Assembly (NCBI GenBank): GCA_015484985.1
Contig: WFUL01000122.1
Location: 1 to 12,376 of the forward strand
Source of the DNA: Anaerolineales bacterium
Lineage (GTDB): Bacteria > Chloroflexota > Anaerolineae > Anaerolineales > DRMV01
Reading direction: 5' to 3'
DNA: 12,376 nucleotides
Shown here: positions 1 to 6,497 of the stretch, one piece after another
Layout of the letters: the number at the start of each line of letters is the position of its first letter
How positions within the stretch are numbered: the first letter of the stretch is position 1
Position numbers and translations under genes: made by a program
Notes under the pieces: generated by a model
What the model was told of the DNA's origin: nothing
The model's input: the letters and a program-made list of their open reading frames with translations, nothing else
The model's database searches: none

Positions 1-159
1 CCTTCCCGCGTACTCCTGGGCAATTTTCTTGAGCACGGGCTCGATGAAACGACAGGGGGCGCACCAGGGGGCCCAAAAGTCCACAATTACGGGGAGGTCG
101 GCCTTCAGCACCACTTTCTCAAAGGCCGCGTCGGTCACGTGAATCGGCTCACGGATCAT
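1..159 (-). CDS. trxA: Thioredoxin, N-terminal 53 residues (runs off the window)
   Basis: Small cytoplasmic thiol-disulfide oxidoreductase that reduces protein disulfides and is itself recycled by thioredoxin reductase. Translating the minus strand from the ATG at 159-157 gives 53 residues with no stop before the window edge. The stretch PVIVDFWAPWCAPC carries the thioredoxin fold strand and redox motif, with the active cysteines at residues 33 and 36. The motif is WCAPC, not the classical WCGPC; this variant occurs in many bacterial thioredoxins. The start is supported by a perfect AGGAGG (165-170 on the complement) five bases upstream. There is no signal peptide. Thioredoxins are about 105-110 residues, so roughly half is missing because of the window boundary, not truncation. 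It could be a thioredoxin-like domain of a longer protein. Confidence 0.9.
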   Translation of the reverse strand, partial: MIREPIHVTDAAFEKVVLKADLPVIVDFWAPWCAPCRFIEPVLKKIAQEYAGR

Positions 160-191
160 GTTTGCCTCCTGCTGAGTTTCGGGTTGCTTTT

Positions 192-220
192 AGTATACCC
201 CCGGGACCGGGGTAGATGAT
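192..220 (-). promoter_or_regulatory. Probable thioredoxin promoter with embedded inverted repeat
   Basis: On the minus strand a TATACT -10 box (complement of 192-197) lies about 30 bases upstream of the thioredoxin ATG. The -35 region (complement of 215-220, ATCATC) is poor. Between them is an inverted repeat with arms TACCCC and GGGGTA (196-201 and 209-214), close to where RNA polymerase spacer DNA or a regulator would sit. The promoter is inferred from position and the -10 only. Confidence 0.45.
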
Positions 221-267
221 AAGTTTCGTGCTCCTATCTTAGGCGCGACATTGTTTCTTACCCTAAA

Positions 268-289
268 CGGAGAGGCATATCGGAGAGGC
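268..289 (+). repeat. Short direct repeat CGGAGAGGC, two copies 13 bp apart
   Basis: The 9-mer CGGAGAGGC occurs at 268-276 and 281-289, separated by ATAT, in the gap between thioredoxin and the DUF711 gene. It lies upstream of the thioredoxin promoter. The copies could be paired binding sites or a chance duplication; nothing else supports a function. Confidence 0.3.
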
Positions 290-318
290 CTGCCAAACTC
301 GTCTCGGTAAGTCATGGG

Positions 319-381
319 TAGTTCTGACCGGACACGGGACCGCAGGCAAAGGCCGACGGCCGTTAGCCAACAGCCGACGGC
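319..381 (-). repeat. Degenerate third copy of the hairpin element (element C)
   Basis: Positions 352-381 form a hairpin from two copies of GCCGACGGC (352-360 and 373-381). These pair with one mismatch and are topped by a GTT/AAC stem. The stop codon of the DUF711 gene (363-365) lies in the hairpin. The flank at 319-342, read on the minus strand, matches the right flank of element A (6338-6361) at 20 of 24 positions. The 10-mer GGACCGCAGG at 337-346 is also identical to the complement of 6574-6583 in element B. No T-run follows the hairpin on the minus strand, so it is not a textbook terminator for the murI operon, although it sits where one would be expected. The apparent outer stem here is only about 5 bp. 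Confidence 0.5.
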
Positions 382-1619
382 GAATTTCCGTCCTCCGAGA
401 GGTCCAGCACCACGTCTTCGTCCAGGCCCCCGCGTTCGGTACCGGGCAGAGGCAGTACAGGGGTGTCGGTGAAGAACTTGTTTTCCTCCCACTTCACCCA
501 GTCGCCGGGACCGTAACCGGGGACGGGGATGATGCGCGCGGCCAGGGGCTTGCGCAAACGCACGGCCAGGGCAGCGACGTCCCACAGGACCGAGGCCAGC
601 TGGGCTTCGGTCACATCGCCGGGCAGGGGCACGGTATCCAGACCCACACCGCAAACCGCGCTGTGAAGGAGGAGGGTGCGGGTGTCCATGAGCCCTTCCG
701 CCACCGCACGGGCCAGGTAGGGGTCCTCCAGCACCGGGAGCATGAGCCCGCAGAAGCCGGTCCGCCGGGGTATTCGCGCACGCCGCAGCACGCCCGTGAG
801 CCAGGCGGACAGGGCCAGGGTACCGTGTCCGCCGGGGAGGCGTCCCAGCAGGGCCTCCATGGCCGCGCCCACCGAGCGCTCCCGGGCTGGGTAGGGGGCC
901 CAGGAGATGTCAAAGCCGTGGAAGCGGGCCCACATTTCTGGGTGGTGCTGCTCCAGAAGGGCGGCGATGGCGGCGGTTTCCTCTTCCAGCCCTCGACGCA
1001 GTCGGGCTTCCACCGCGTCCAGAGGGCCTCCCTCGAACGCGGCCGAAGCCAGGAGACCTCCCGTTTCCAGGGCCAGGGCCCAGGTCCACGAAGAGGGCCC
1101 TTGGGAGTCCGCATAGGCCGCGGGGAAGAAGGGGGTGTAGGGGGGTACCCAAGCCGAGGCGGCCAGGCGGGTGTTCCCTTCGCCTTTGGCCCCCACGGCC
1201 GTGAGCGAGCGAATCAAGCGGGCCGCGGCCCAGATGGCCCGACCGGTGATGCGGGTTTCCCCGGGAGCCACCAGACGCGCGGAGGCGTATACCCGGAAAC
1301 GGCGCATGAGTTCCGGAAGCCAGGCATACCCCTTGGGGTCCTCCGGGCTTACAACGCCCAGGTTCACGAAGAACTCCGGGCCCAGGGCCTCCAGCAAGTG
1401 AGCCGTTGCCTCCACCACCGGCTCCAGTTGGCGGCCCCAATGGGTGAACCCATCCAGGGCCACGCGCAGCGTTTGGACCTGGAAGCCGGCTTGCTGCAAC
1501 AGGTCGCGCAGTTGCATGCCTGCATCCCGAATTTCCCTCAGGCGCGCGGTGGCTTCCTGCGGGTGTGGGAGGTGGGCGAACAGAGTCACGGCACGAATCA
1601 CCAACTGGCGCTTGGTCAT
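363..1619 (-). CDS. DUF711 (UPF0210-type) family protein of unknown function
   Basis: A 418-residue protein matching the DUF711/UPF0210 family (usual length about 400-450), whose biochemical role I do not know. Family hallmarks are visible. The start reads VIRAVTLFAH. A central segment FHGFDISWAPYPARERSVG is followed by GHGTLALSAWLTGVLRR and GFCGLMLPVLEDPYLARA. The C-terminal block CGVGLDTVPLPGD is followed by RKPLAARIIPVPGYGPGD. There is no signal peptide or membrane segment. I chose the ATG at 1619-1617 because a perfect AGGAGG (complement of 1624-1629) precedes it and because it overlaps the murI stop codon as ATGA, which implies translational coupling. The open frame continues upstream to 2342, but that part is antisense shadow of murI. 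The last residues (about SPSAVG) and the stop lie inside the hairpin repeat, so the original C-terminus may have been altered. Confidence 0.88.
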   Translation of the reverse strand: MTKRQLVIRAVTLFAHLPHPQEATARLREIRDAGMQLRDLLQQAGFQVQTLRVALDGFTHWGRQLEPVVEATAHLLEALGPEFFVNLGVVSPEDPKGYAWLPELMRRFRVYASARLVAPGETRITGRAIWAAARLIRSLTAVGAKGEGNTRLAASAWVPPYTPFFPAAYADSQGPSSWTWALALETGGLLASAAFEGGPLDAVEARLRRGLEEETAAIAALLEQHHPEMWARFHGFDISWAPYPARERSVGAAMEALLGRLPGGHGTLALSAWLTGVLRRARIPRRTGFCGLMLPVLEDPYLARAVAEGLMDTRTLLLHSAVCGVGLDTVPLPGDVTEAQLASVLWDVAALAVRLRKPLAARIIPVPGYGPGDWVKWEENKFFTDTPVLPLPGTERGGLDEDVVLDLSEDGNSPSAVG

Positions 1620-2437
1620 GTTTCCTCCTGCCAGAAGTGAGGAAGGGCTTGAACGGGCGCTTCCAATTCCGGTGTGAGGCGTCGGATTTGACGGGTAAAA
1701 GTCTCGGCCTGTCCGGTGGTGAAGTAGCCGAGCACTGCACCGGGCCCATCCTGGCGCAGCAGGTTGCGGGACTCCAGCACCCTTGCCAGGTGCCGGGCCA
1801 CGGCTTCCGCGGGGTTCAGGATGGTCACCTGAGGCCCCAGGAAACGGCGAATGTGGGGCAGCACGAAGGGGTAATGGGTGCACCCCAGCACCACCGTGTC
1901 CACACCGGCCTGCTTCATGGGGGTGAGGACGCGTTCCAGCAGGGCCTGGGTGGTGGGTCCGTCCACATCGCCAGATTCGATGCGTTCCACCAACCCGACG
2001 CAGGGGTCCTCCAGGAAACGCTTGCCCTGCCCAAAACGCTCCTTCAAGCGCAGATAACGCTCGCTGCGCAGGGTCATGCGGGTGGCCAACACCCCGATGA
2101 CGCCCTTTTGGGATGCCTGGGCCGCGGGCTTGACCGCGGGTTCCATGCCCACAATGGGCAGGTGGGGGAAGGCGGCCCGCAAGTCGTCCAGTGCTGCGGC
2201 CGAGAGGGTGTTGCAGGCCACTACCAGGGCCTTGATGCCCTGCTCCAGCAGGAAGGCCACGATGCGCCGTCCGTAGCGGCGGAGATCCGACGCCGGCCGG
2301 GCGCCGTAGGGCAAATGGGCCTGGTCCGCGAAGTACAGCCACCGTTCCCGGGGGAGTCGGTTCACCAGGGCCTGCAGAACCGACAATCCCCCGATGCCCG
2401 AATCCACCACACCTATCGGTTTTTCCCCTTCCCGCAT
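1616..2437 (-). CDS. murI: Glutamate racemase
   Basis: Cofactor-independent racemase converting L-glutamate to D-glutamate, the substrate of MurD in cytoplasmic peptidoglycan precursor synthesis. The 273-residue length is normal. It opens with IGVVDSGIGGLSVL (Asp12, Ser13). The PYGARP loop lies at 43-48. The two catalytic cysteines lie in VVACNT (Cys75) and LGCTHYP (Cys186), with the accompanying Thr77 and His188. All the expected catalytic residues are present, so the enzyme should be active. The start ATG at 2437-2435 has GGAGG (complement of 2443-2447) five bases upstream. It is the first gene of a two-gene operon and its stop overlaps the DUF711 start. An aspartate/glutamate racemase of other specificity is the only alternative, and the cysteine contexts favour MurI. 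Confidence 0.95.
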   Translation of the reverse strand: MREGEKPIGVVDSGIGGLSVLQALVNRLPRERWLYFADQAHLPYGARPASDLRRYGRRIVAFLLEQGIKALVVACNTLSAAALDDLRAAFPHLPIVGMEPAVKPAAQASQKGVIGVLATRMTLRSERYLRLKERFGQGKRFLEDPCVGLVERIESGDVDGPTTQALLERVLTPMKQAGVDTVVLGCTHYPFVLPHIRRFLGPQVTILNPAEAVARHLARVLESRNLLRQDGPGAVLGYFTTGQAETFTRQIRRLTPELEAPVQALPHFWQEET

Positions 2438-2464
2438 GACATCCTCCGATTCAGGGAGTATAAT
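2436..2464 (+). promoter_or_regulatory. Promoter of the glycan operon
   Basis: A -35 ATGACA (2436-2441), a 17 bp spacer and a perfect TATAAT (2459-2464) make a near-consensus vegetative sigma promoter. Predicted transcription starts near 2471, about 35 bases before the glycosyltransferase ATG. The -35 box overlaps the murI start codon and the spacer covers the murI ribosome-binding site. Confidence 0.75.
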
Positions 2465-2484
2465 GCGGCCGCAAGGAAACGCAA
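2457..2484 (-). promoter_or_regulatory. Probable murI promoter overlapping the divergent promoter
   Basis: On the minus strand TATACT (complement of 2457-2462) is preceded at 16 bp by TTGCGT (complement of 2479-2484). Its -10 box shares four base pairs with the plus-strand TATAAT. The resulting murI leader would be only about a dozen bases, just enough for the ribosome-binding site. The -35 is weak, so this is a likely but not certain promoter. Confidence 0.5.
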
Positions 2485-2505
2485 ATCTTCAATCTGGATG
2501 GATGC

Positions 2506-4128
2506 ATGGCAAAAGGGACTTGGAAAGCGCGCGTTCTTCATTTTCTGGGTCAATATCCCCGATTGGCAGAATGGGACTGGAAGTGGCGGCTGCGCAAAGC
2601 GCCGCTAGGAAAGGAGAGTGCCCAGTTCCTGGCTGCCCACTTGGCGGAATGGGTCGAGGAAACCTTGCCCTTGGTGGAGCCATCGTTTGGCGAGAAGGGC
2701 AAGGAAGTGGTCCTTTTTACCCTGCATGACCGCTGGATGCTTCACAACAGTTTATTGGCCCTTGCCCTGGCGGGTCGGGGGCACCGCGTGACCCTTCTCT
2801 TCTGGCCCTACCGGGACTGGTTCACCCCCATCTCCGATTACGCCCTGTGGCAACGAGAGGCCTACCTGCGCCACATCCTGCGTCCCCTGGCCCGCATCGT
2901 GGAGGTGCGCTCCCTCTTGCGGGAGCCTCCCGGGGCATATCTCCCGGACCTGGAACCCGCGCTGGAGGAAGTGGACGCCTTTGACATACAATACGCCCTG
3001 CAGCGGGAGGAGGTGGCCGAGGACCATCCTCTATGGCGCGTGCGCCGGGCCCGCAATCGCGACGCCGCCCGCCGTCTGTGGCGTTTCCTGACCCAACGGC
3101 GCCCCCAGGCCCTGCTGGTGCCCAACGGGTTGATTCTGGAGTTCGGTGTGGCCTACCATGTCGGACGCCGGCTGGGGTTGCCGGTGATGACCTTCGAGTT
3201 CGACGAGCAGAAGGACCACATGTGGCTGAGCCAACAGGACCCGGTCATGCGCCTGAACGTGGAAGACCTGTGGGCCCGGTATCGCCATCAACCCCTGACC
3301 CCCGAAGAGGCCGCCCGCATCCGCCGGGCCATGGAGGACCGCTGGCAGGGTCGCATCTGGGAGCGCTCCCAGCGTCAATGGCAGGAGGTTCCGCCCCAGG
3401 GCAGTCTGGAAGTGGCGCGCAAGTTGGGGCTGGACCCGGAGCGCCCTCTCTTCCTCCTCGCGCCCAACGTGTTTGGGGATTCGGTGGTCCTGGGGGCCCA
3501 GGTCTTCACCCGGGGCCTGACGGACTGGGTGAAGCGCACGCTGGACTTCTTCGCCCGACATCCCGAGGCCCAGTTGGTCATCCGCGTGCATCCCGGGGAG
3601 AAGTTGCTGGACCCGCAAGGCCTGTCCATGGCCCAGGTGGTGCGGGAAGCCTGGCCTCCGGGTGCAAAGAACATTGTGCTCATTCCCGCGGACGCGCCCA
3701 TCAACACCTTCGACCTGGTTCCTCTGGCCACCGCCGGCTTGGTGTACACGTCCACCATCGGGATGGAAATGGTGTTGCAGGGCGTCCCGGTGGTGGTGGC
3801 AGGTCGGGCCTATTACCGGGGTAAGGGGTTCACCCTCGACCCGACCACCTGGGAGGAATACTGGGACCTGTTGCACGGCCTGTTGACCCGACCCCAGGAG
3901 TTGGCTCCCACACCTGAACAACAGGAGCTGGCCTGGCGTTTCGCCTTTACCTTTTTCTATCGCTTTCCCCGCCCCTATCCCTGGAACCTCCTCATCCTGC
4001 CGCAACTCTTGCAGCGTCCTGAGCGACGACCGGCTCAGGTGCTTCGAAACCCCCTGTATTTCCCCACCTGGGACCAGTTGGTGGGCGAACCGCTTCCCTG
4101 GCGGACGCCTGAGACGGCATCGGTTTGA
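2506..4128 (+). CDS. Capsule-polysaccharide-type (Kdo-transferase-like) glycosyltransferase
   Basis: A 540-residue soluble protein resembling the GT-B-like capsule polysaccharide synthesis group (KpsS/KpsC-type, Capsule_synth-like), which transfers sugars onto surface polysaccharide or lipid acceptors in the cytoplasm. The C-terminal half shows the expected nucleotide-sugar site elements. RVHPGE lies at 360-365, a conserved Asn-Thr-Phe-Asp loop at 400-403, and the block YTSTIGMEMVLQGVPVVVAG at 414-433, followed by AYYRGKGFT. The N-terminal half (roughly 67-230) looks like a Rossmann domain (VVLFTLHDRWML, VTLLFW, ALLVPNG, LPVMTFEFDE) but I cannot assign its acceptor. There is no signal peptide or membrane helix. 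The ribosome-binding site is weak (GGATGG just upstream). The gene heads an operon and pseB begins 24 bases after its stop. Family placement is from motif resemblance; the exact sugar is unknown. Confidence 0.72.
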   Translation: MAKGTWKARVLHFLGQYPRLAEWDWKWRLRKAPLGKESAQFLAAHLAEWVEETLPLVEPSFGEKGKEVVLFTLHDRWMLHNSLLALALAGRGHRVTLLFWPYRDWFTPISDYALWQREAYLRHILRPLARIVEVRSLLREPPGAYLPDLEPALEEVDAFDIQYALQREEVAEDHPLWRVRRARNRDAARRLWRFLTQRRPQALLVPNGLILEFGVAYHVGRRLGLPVMTFEFDEQKDHMWLSQQDPVMRLNVEDLWARYRHQPLTPEEAARIRRAMEDRWQGRIWERSQRQWQEVPPQGSLEVARKLGLDPERPLFLLAPNVFGDSVVLGAQVFTRGLTDWVKRTLDFFARHPEAQLVIRVHPGEKLLDPQGLSMAQVVREAWPPGAKNIVLIPADAPINTFDLVPLATAGLVYTSTIGMEMVLQGVPVVVAGRAYYRGKGFTLDPTTWEEYWDLLHGLLTRPQELAPTPEQQELAWRFAFTFFYRFPRPYPWNLLILPQLLQRPERRPAQVLRNPLYFPTWDQLVGEPLPWRTPETASV

Positions 4129-4152
4129 GAATCTTGATGCGCGAGGTGCGTT

Positions 4153-5199
4153 ATGAACTGGAAGGACAAAGTGGTGCTCATCACCGGCGGTACGGGCTCC
4201 TTTGGCAAGAAATTCGTGGAATTGATGCTCAAGGAATACCATCCCCGAAAAATCATCATCTTCAGCCGAGACGAGTTGAAGCAGTACGAGATGCAACGGG
4301 TGTTGGGGTTCGACCACCCCAGCCTGCGGTACTTCATTGGGGACGTGCGGGACCGGGACCGTTTGCGGCGGGCCATGATGGGTGTGGACATCGTGGTGCA
4401 TGCCGCGGCGCTCAAGCAAGTGCCCGCGTGCGAATACAACCCCATGGAGGCCATCAAGACGAACATCCTGGGAAGCGCCAATGTCGTGGAGGCCGCTCTG
4501 GACGCGGGCGTGGGGAAGGTGCTCATGCTGAGCACCGACAAAGCGGTCAATCCCATCAACCTGTACGGGGCCACGAAACTGGCCGCGGAGAAGCTGGTCA
4601 TCCAGAGCAACGTCTACGCGGCCCATACCCATACCCGCTTCAGTTGTGTGCGTTACGGGAACGTCATCGGCAGTCGAGGGAGCGTGGTACCCCTCTTCCT
4701 GAAGCAGCGGGAAACGGGCCGCATCACCGTGACCGACCCCCGCATGACCCGTTTTTGGATTTCCCTGGAGCAGGGCGTGCGTTTCGTGATTCGCGCCATC
4801 GAGCAGATGACAGGAGGCGAGGTGTTCGTGCCCAAAATCCCCAGTATGAAGGTCATGGACCTGGTGAAAGCCATCGCGCCGGAGGCCGAAATCGAGTACA
4901 TCGGCATCCGCCCCGGGGAAAAACTTCACGAGGTGCTCATCCACGAGGATGAAGCGCGCTACACGGTGGAACTGCCGGACATGTTCGTCATCCTGCCGTT
5001 ACCCTTGCAGGACATCGCCTGGTTCGGCCGGGAATGGCAGCGCAAGGGGAAGTCCCTGCCCGAGGGCTTTCGTTACGCCAGCAACACGAATACCCGATGG
5101 CTCACGGTGGAGGAATTGCGGGAACTGGTGCGTCCGATTGAGGAAGAGATGCGGCGTTCCGGTCAGTTGAACGATTTCCCCTCGGAGAAAGGGTCGTGA
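4153..5199 (+). CDS. pseB: UDP-N-acetylglucosamine 4,6-dehydratase (inverting), PseB/FlaA1-like
   Basis: Extended short-chain dehydrogenase that converts UDP-GlcNAc to a UDP-2-acetamido-2,6-dideoxy-4-keto-hexose with C5 inversion, the first step toward pseudaminic acid and related sugars. The 348-residue length fits PseB. The N-terminal TGGTGSFG (11-18) binds NADP, and AAALKQVP follows at 84-91. STDKAVNPINLYGATK (127-142) gives the Asp129-Lys130 pair, Tyr138 and Lys142 typical of the FlaA1/PseB active site, where family members use Asp-Lys-Tyr. The C-terminal GIRPGEKLHE and the tail with YASNTNTRWLT are typical of PseB more than of long CapD-type dehydratases. A GAGGTG ribosome-binding site lies four bases before the ATG. 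It overlaps the next gene by GTGA. The rest of the pseudaminic pathway (PseC, H, G, I, F) is not in the window, so the final product is open; a CapE-type role is the alternative. Confidence 0.87.
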   Translation: MNWKDKVVLITGGTGSFGKKFVELMLKEYHPRKIIIFSRDELKQYEMQRVLGFDHPSLRYFIGDVRDRDRLRRAMMGVDIVVHAAALKQVPACEYNPMEAIKTNILGSANVVEAALDAGVGKVLMLSTDKAVNPINLYGATKLAAEKLVIQSNVYAAHTHTRFSCVRYGNVIGSRGSVVPLFLKQRETGRITVTDPRMTRFWISLEQGVRFVIRAIEQMTGGEVFVPKIPSMKVMDLVKAIAPEAEIEYIGIRPGEKLHEVLIHEDEARYTVELPDMFVILPLPLQDIAWFGREWQRKGKSLPEGFRYASNTNTRWLTVEELRELVRPIEEEMRRSGQLNDFPSEKGS

Positions 5200-6227
5200 G
5201 CTCGGTGGCATCTGCTCTTCAGAAGTGGCTGAACGAGGCCACCTTCCTCATCGTGGGATGTGGCTCCATCGGGCGTCGTCATGCCCGGAATCTCAAGGCC
5301 CTGGGCGCGCGACGCATCTGGACCTTTGATGTGGATGAAGCCCGGGCTCAGGCCCTGGCCCAGGAGGTGGGCGGGCAGGCCTGGACCCAATGGGAGGCGG
5401 TGCTGGAGGCCGGCCCCCAGGTGGCGCTGGTGTGTTCGCCGCCGGTGTTCCACATTCCCCAGGCGCTGGACCTGGCCCGCCGCGGGGTGCATCTCTTCAT
5501 CGAAAAGCCTTTGGCGGCGTCCATGGAAGGAGTGGACCGCCTGGTGGAGGAGGTACAGGCACGAGGGTTGCACACCCTGGTGGGGTGCAACTTTCGTTTC
5601 CATCCCGGCTTGCAACATTTGCAGCGCTGGCTGGAAGAAGGCGCCCTGGGACGCCCCCTGTTCGCCCGGGCCACTTTCGGTCAGTATCTCCCCGACTGGC
5701 ATCCCTGGGAGGACTATCGCAAGGGTTACAGCGCGCGGCGGGACCTGGGAGGCGGCGTGCTGCTGGACCGCATCCACGAATTCGATACCCTGTGGTGGCT
5801 TTTCGGGCCGGTGAGCCGGGTGAAGGGGTGGTTGGTCCATACCGGCAGTTTGGAAATTGAAACGGAAGACATGGTGGAGGCCTGGCTGGAATTCCGGCAG
5901 GGGACCCGGGCCTCGGTGCACACGGACTACCTGAACCGGCGCTATACCTGTCGTCTGGAGGTCCTGGGCACGGAGGGCACGGCCACCTGGTCCTTTGCGC
6001 CCCACGAGGTGCGCCTGTACCGAGGGAAAACGGGGGCAGAGGAACGCATTGCCTGGCCCCGATATGATTGGAACGCCATGTATGTCGAGGAGATGAAGCA
6101 TTTCCTGCGGGTGCTGGCGGGTCTGGAGGAATCCATGAAGCCCCTGACACAAGCGCGGGACTTGTTGCAGGCCGTATTGGCCGTGCGTACCAGCAGCGAA
6201 CAGGATACCTGGATATCCCTGGCATGA
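5196..6227 (+). CDS. Gfo/Idh/MocA family NAD(P)-dependent oxidoreductase
   Basis: A 343-residue two-domain sugar dehydrogenase of the glucose-fructose oxidoreductase family. The N-terminal Rossmann domain carries LIVGCGSIGRRHARNL (Gly21, Gly23 and Gly26 bind the dinucleotide). The family signature FIEKPLA is at 101-107 with the catalytic-site lysine at 104. The second domain shows GGGVLLDRIHEFD (185-197), where Asp191 and His194 fit the usual active-site Asp/His pair. The start is GTG at 5196, overlapping the pseB stop as GTGA, with GGAGAAAGGG just upstream; another in-frame GTG at 5205 is possible. The overlap implies co-translation with pseB, so a nucleotide-sugar or nonulosonic-acid-related substrate is plausible. 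Specificity in this family cannot be read from sequence alone. It is the last gene of the operon and hairpin element A begins 33 bases after its stop. Confidence 0.87.
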   Translation: MSSVASALQKWLNEATFLIVGCGSIGRRHARNLKALGARRIWTFDVDEARAQALAQEVGGQAWTQWEAVLEAGPQVALVCSPPVFHIPQALDLARRGVHLFIEKPLAASMEGVDRLVEEVQARGLHTLVGCNFRFHPGLQHLQRWLEEGALGRPLFARATFGQYLPDWHPWEDYRKGYSARRDLGGGVLLDRIHEFDTLWWLFGPVSRVKGWLVHTGSLEIETEDMVEAWLEFRQGTRASVHTDYLNRRYTCRLEVLGTEGTATWSFAPHEVRLYRGKTGAEERIAWPRYDWNAMYVEEMKHFLRVLAGLEESMKPLTQARDLLQAVLAVRTSSEQDTWISLA

Positions 6228-6260
6228 CCCTGAGGTTAGTCTGAACGTATAGCCTTATAG

Positions 6261-6349
6261 GGTACAGGACCTGCGGAAAATAAACAGATAATGTGGGCAG
6301 CGGCGAAGCCGCTGCCCACATTATCTCTTCTCTCCTTCGGTCCCGTACC
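6261..6349 (+). repeat. Nested hairpin element A
   Basis: The inner stem is a perfect 19 bp palindrome, AGATAATGTGGGCAGCGGC (6286-6304), a GAA loop (6305-6307), and its exact complement at 6308-6326. The outer stem pairs GGTACAGGACC (6261-6271) with GGTCCCGTACC (6339-6349) with one mismatch. On the plus strand the inner stem is followed by CTCTTCTCTCC, not a T-run. On the minus strand it is followed by GTTTATTTT, which is more terminator-like. It lies just after the glycan operon and could end its transcripts or protect their 3' ends. Confidence 0.85.
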
Positions 6350-6397
6350 TGGTCAGGACTATTCCAACAACGCGGAAATGCGTCTTTGCAACAGCCT

Positions 6398-6453
6398 CTG
6401 TTCGAACATGAAAACGCCTGTTCAGTGGCCAGGGTTCTTCACTGTTCTAACAG
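6398..6453 (+). repeat. Cluster of CTGTTC motifs, two in palindromes
   Basis: CTGTTC occurs at 6398, 6418 and 6442. The first begins the perfect palindrome TGTTCGAACA (6399-6408). The third forms CTGTTCTAACAG (6442-6453), with 5 bp arms around a CT centre. Spacings of 20 and 24 bases put them near the same helical face. They resemble operator half-sites, and GAAC/GTTC-containing palindromes are known for LexA in Gram-positives, but no gene start lies close downstream, so the function is open. Confidence 0.4.
6404..6429 (+). repeat. Conserved tail of unit A
   Basis: This 26 bp stretch begins GAACATG, contains AAAACGCCTG and ends TTCAGTGGC. It matches 6645-6673 apart from small insertions and one substitution. 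It starts 55 bases after the end of hairpin A, as the unit B copy starts 55 bases after hairpin B. The conservation is patchy between hairpin and tail, which argues for selection or homing of the two parts over a very recent duplication. Confidence 0.65.
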
Positions 6454-6497
6454 AAGGGTGAAGCCATAGGGGCCGCCCTTTTCGCTTAGATCGAACC

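Noticed and set aside
1620..2342. Upstream extension of the DUF711 reading frame
   Set aside because: It overlaps murI out of frame and has Gly/Pro/Arg-rich shadow composition. The ATG at 1619 has an ideal ribosome-binding site and the family N-terminus.
3031..4944. Very long antisense open frame (637 codons) opposite the glycosyltransferase and pseB
   Set aside because: It is rich in His, Gln, Gly and Pro with no domain pattern and no ribosome-binding site. It is the expected shadow of GC-rich coding DNA.
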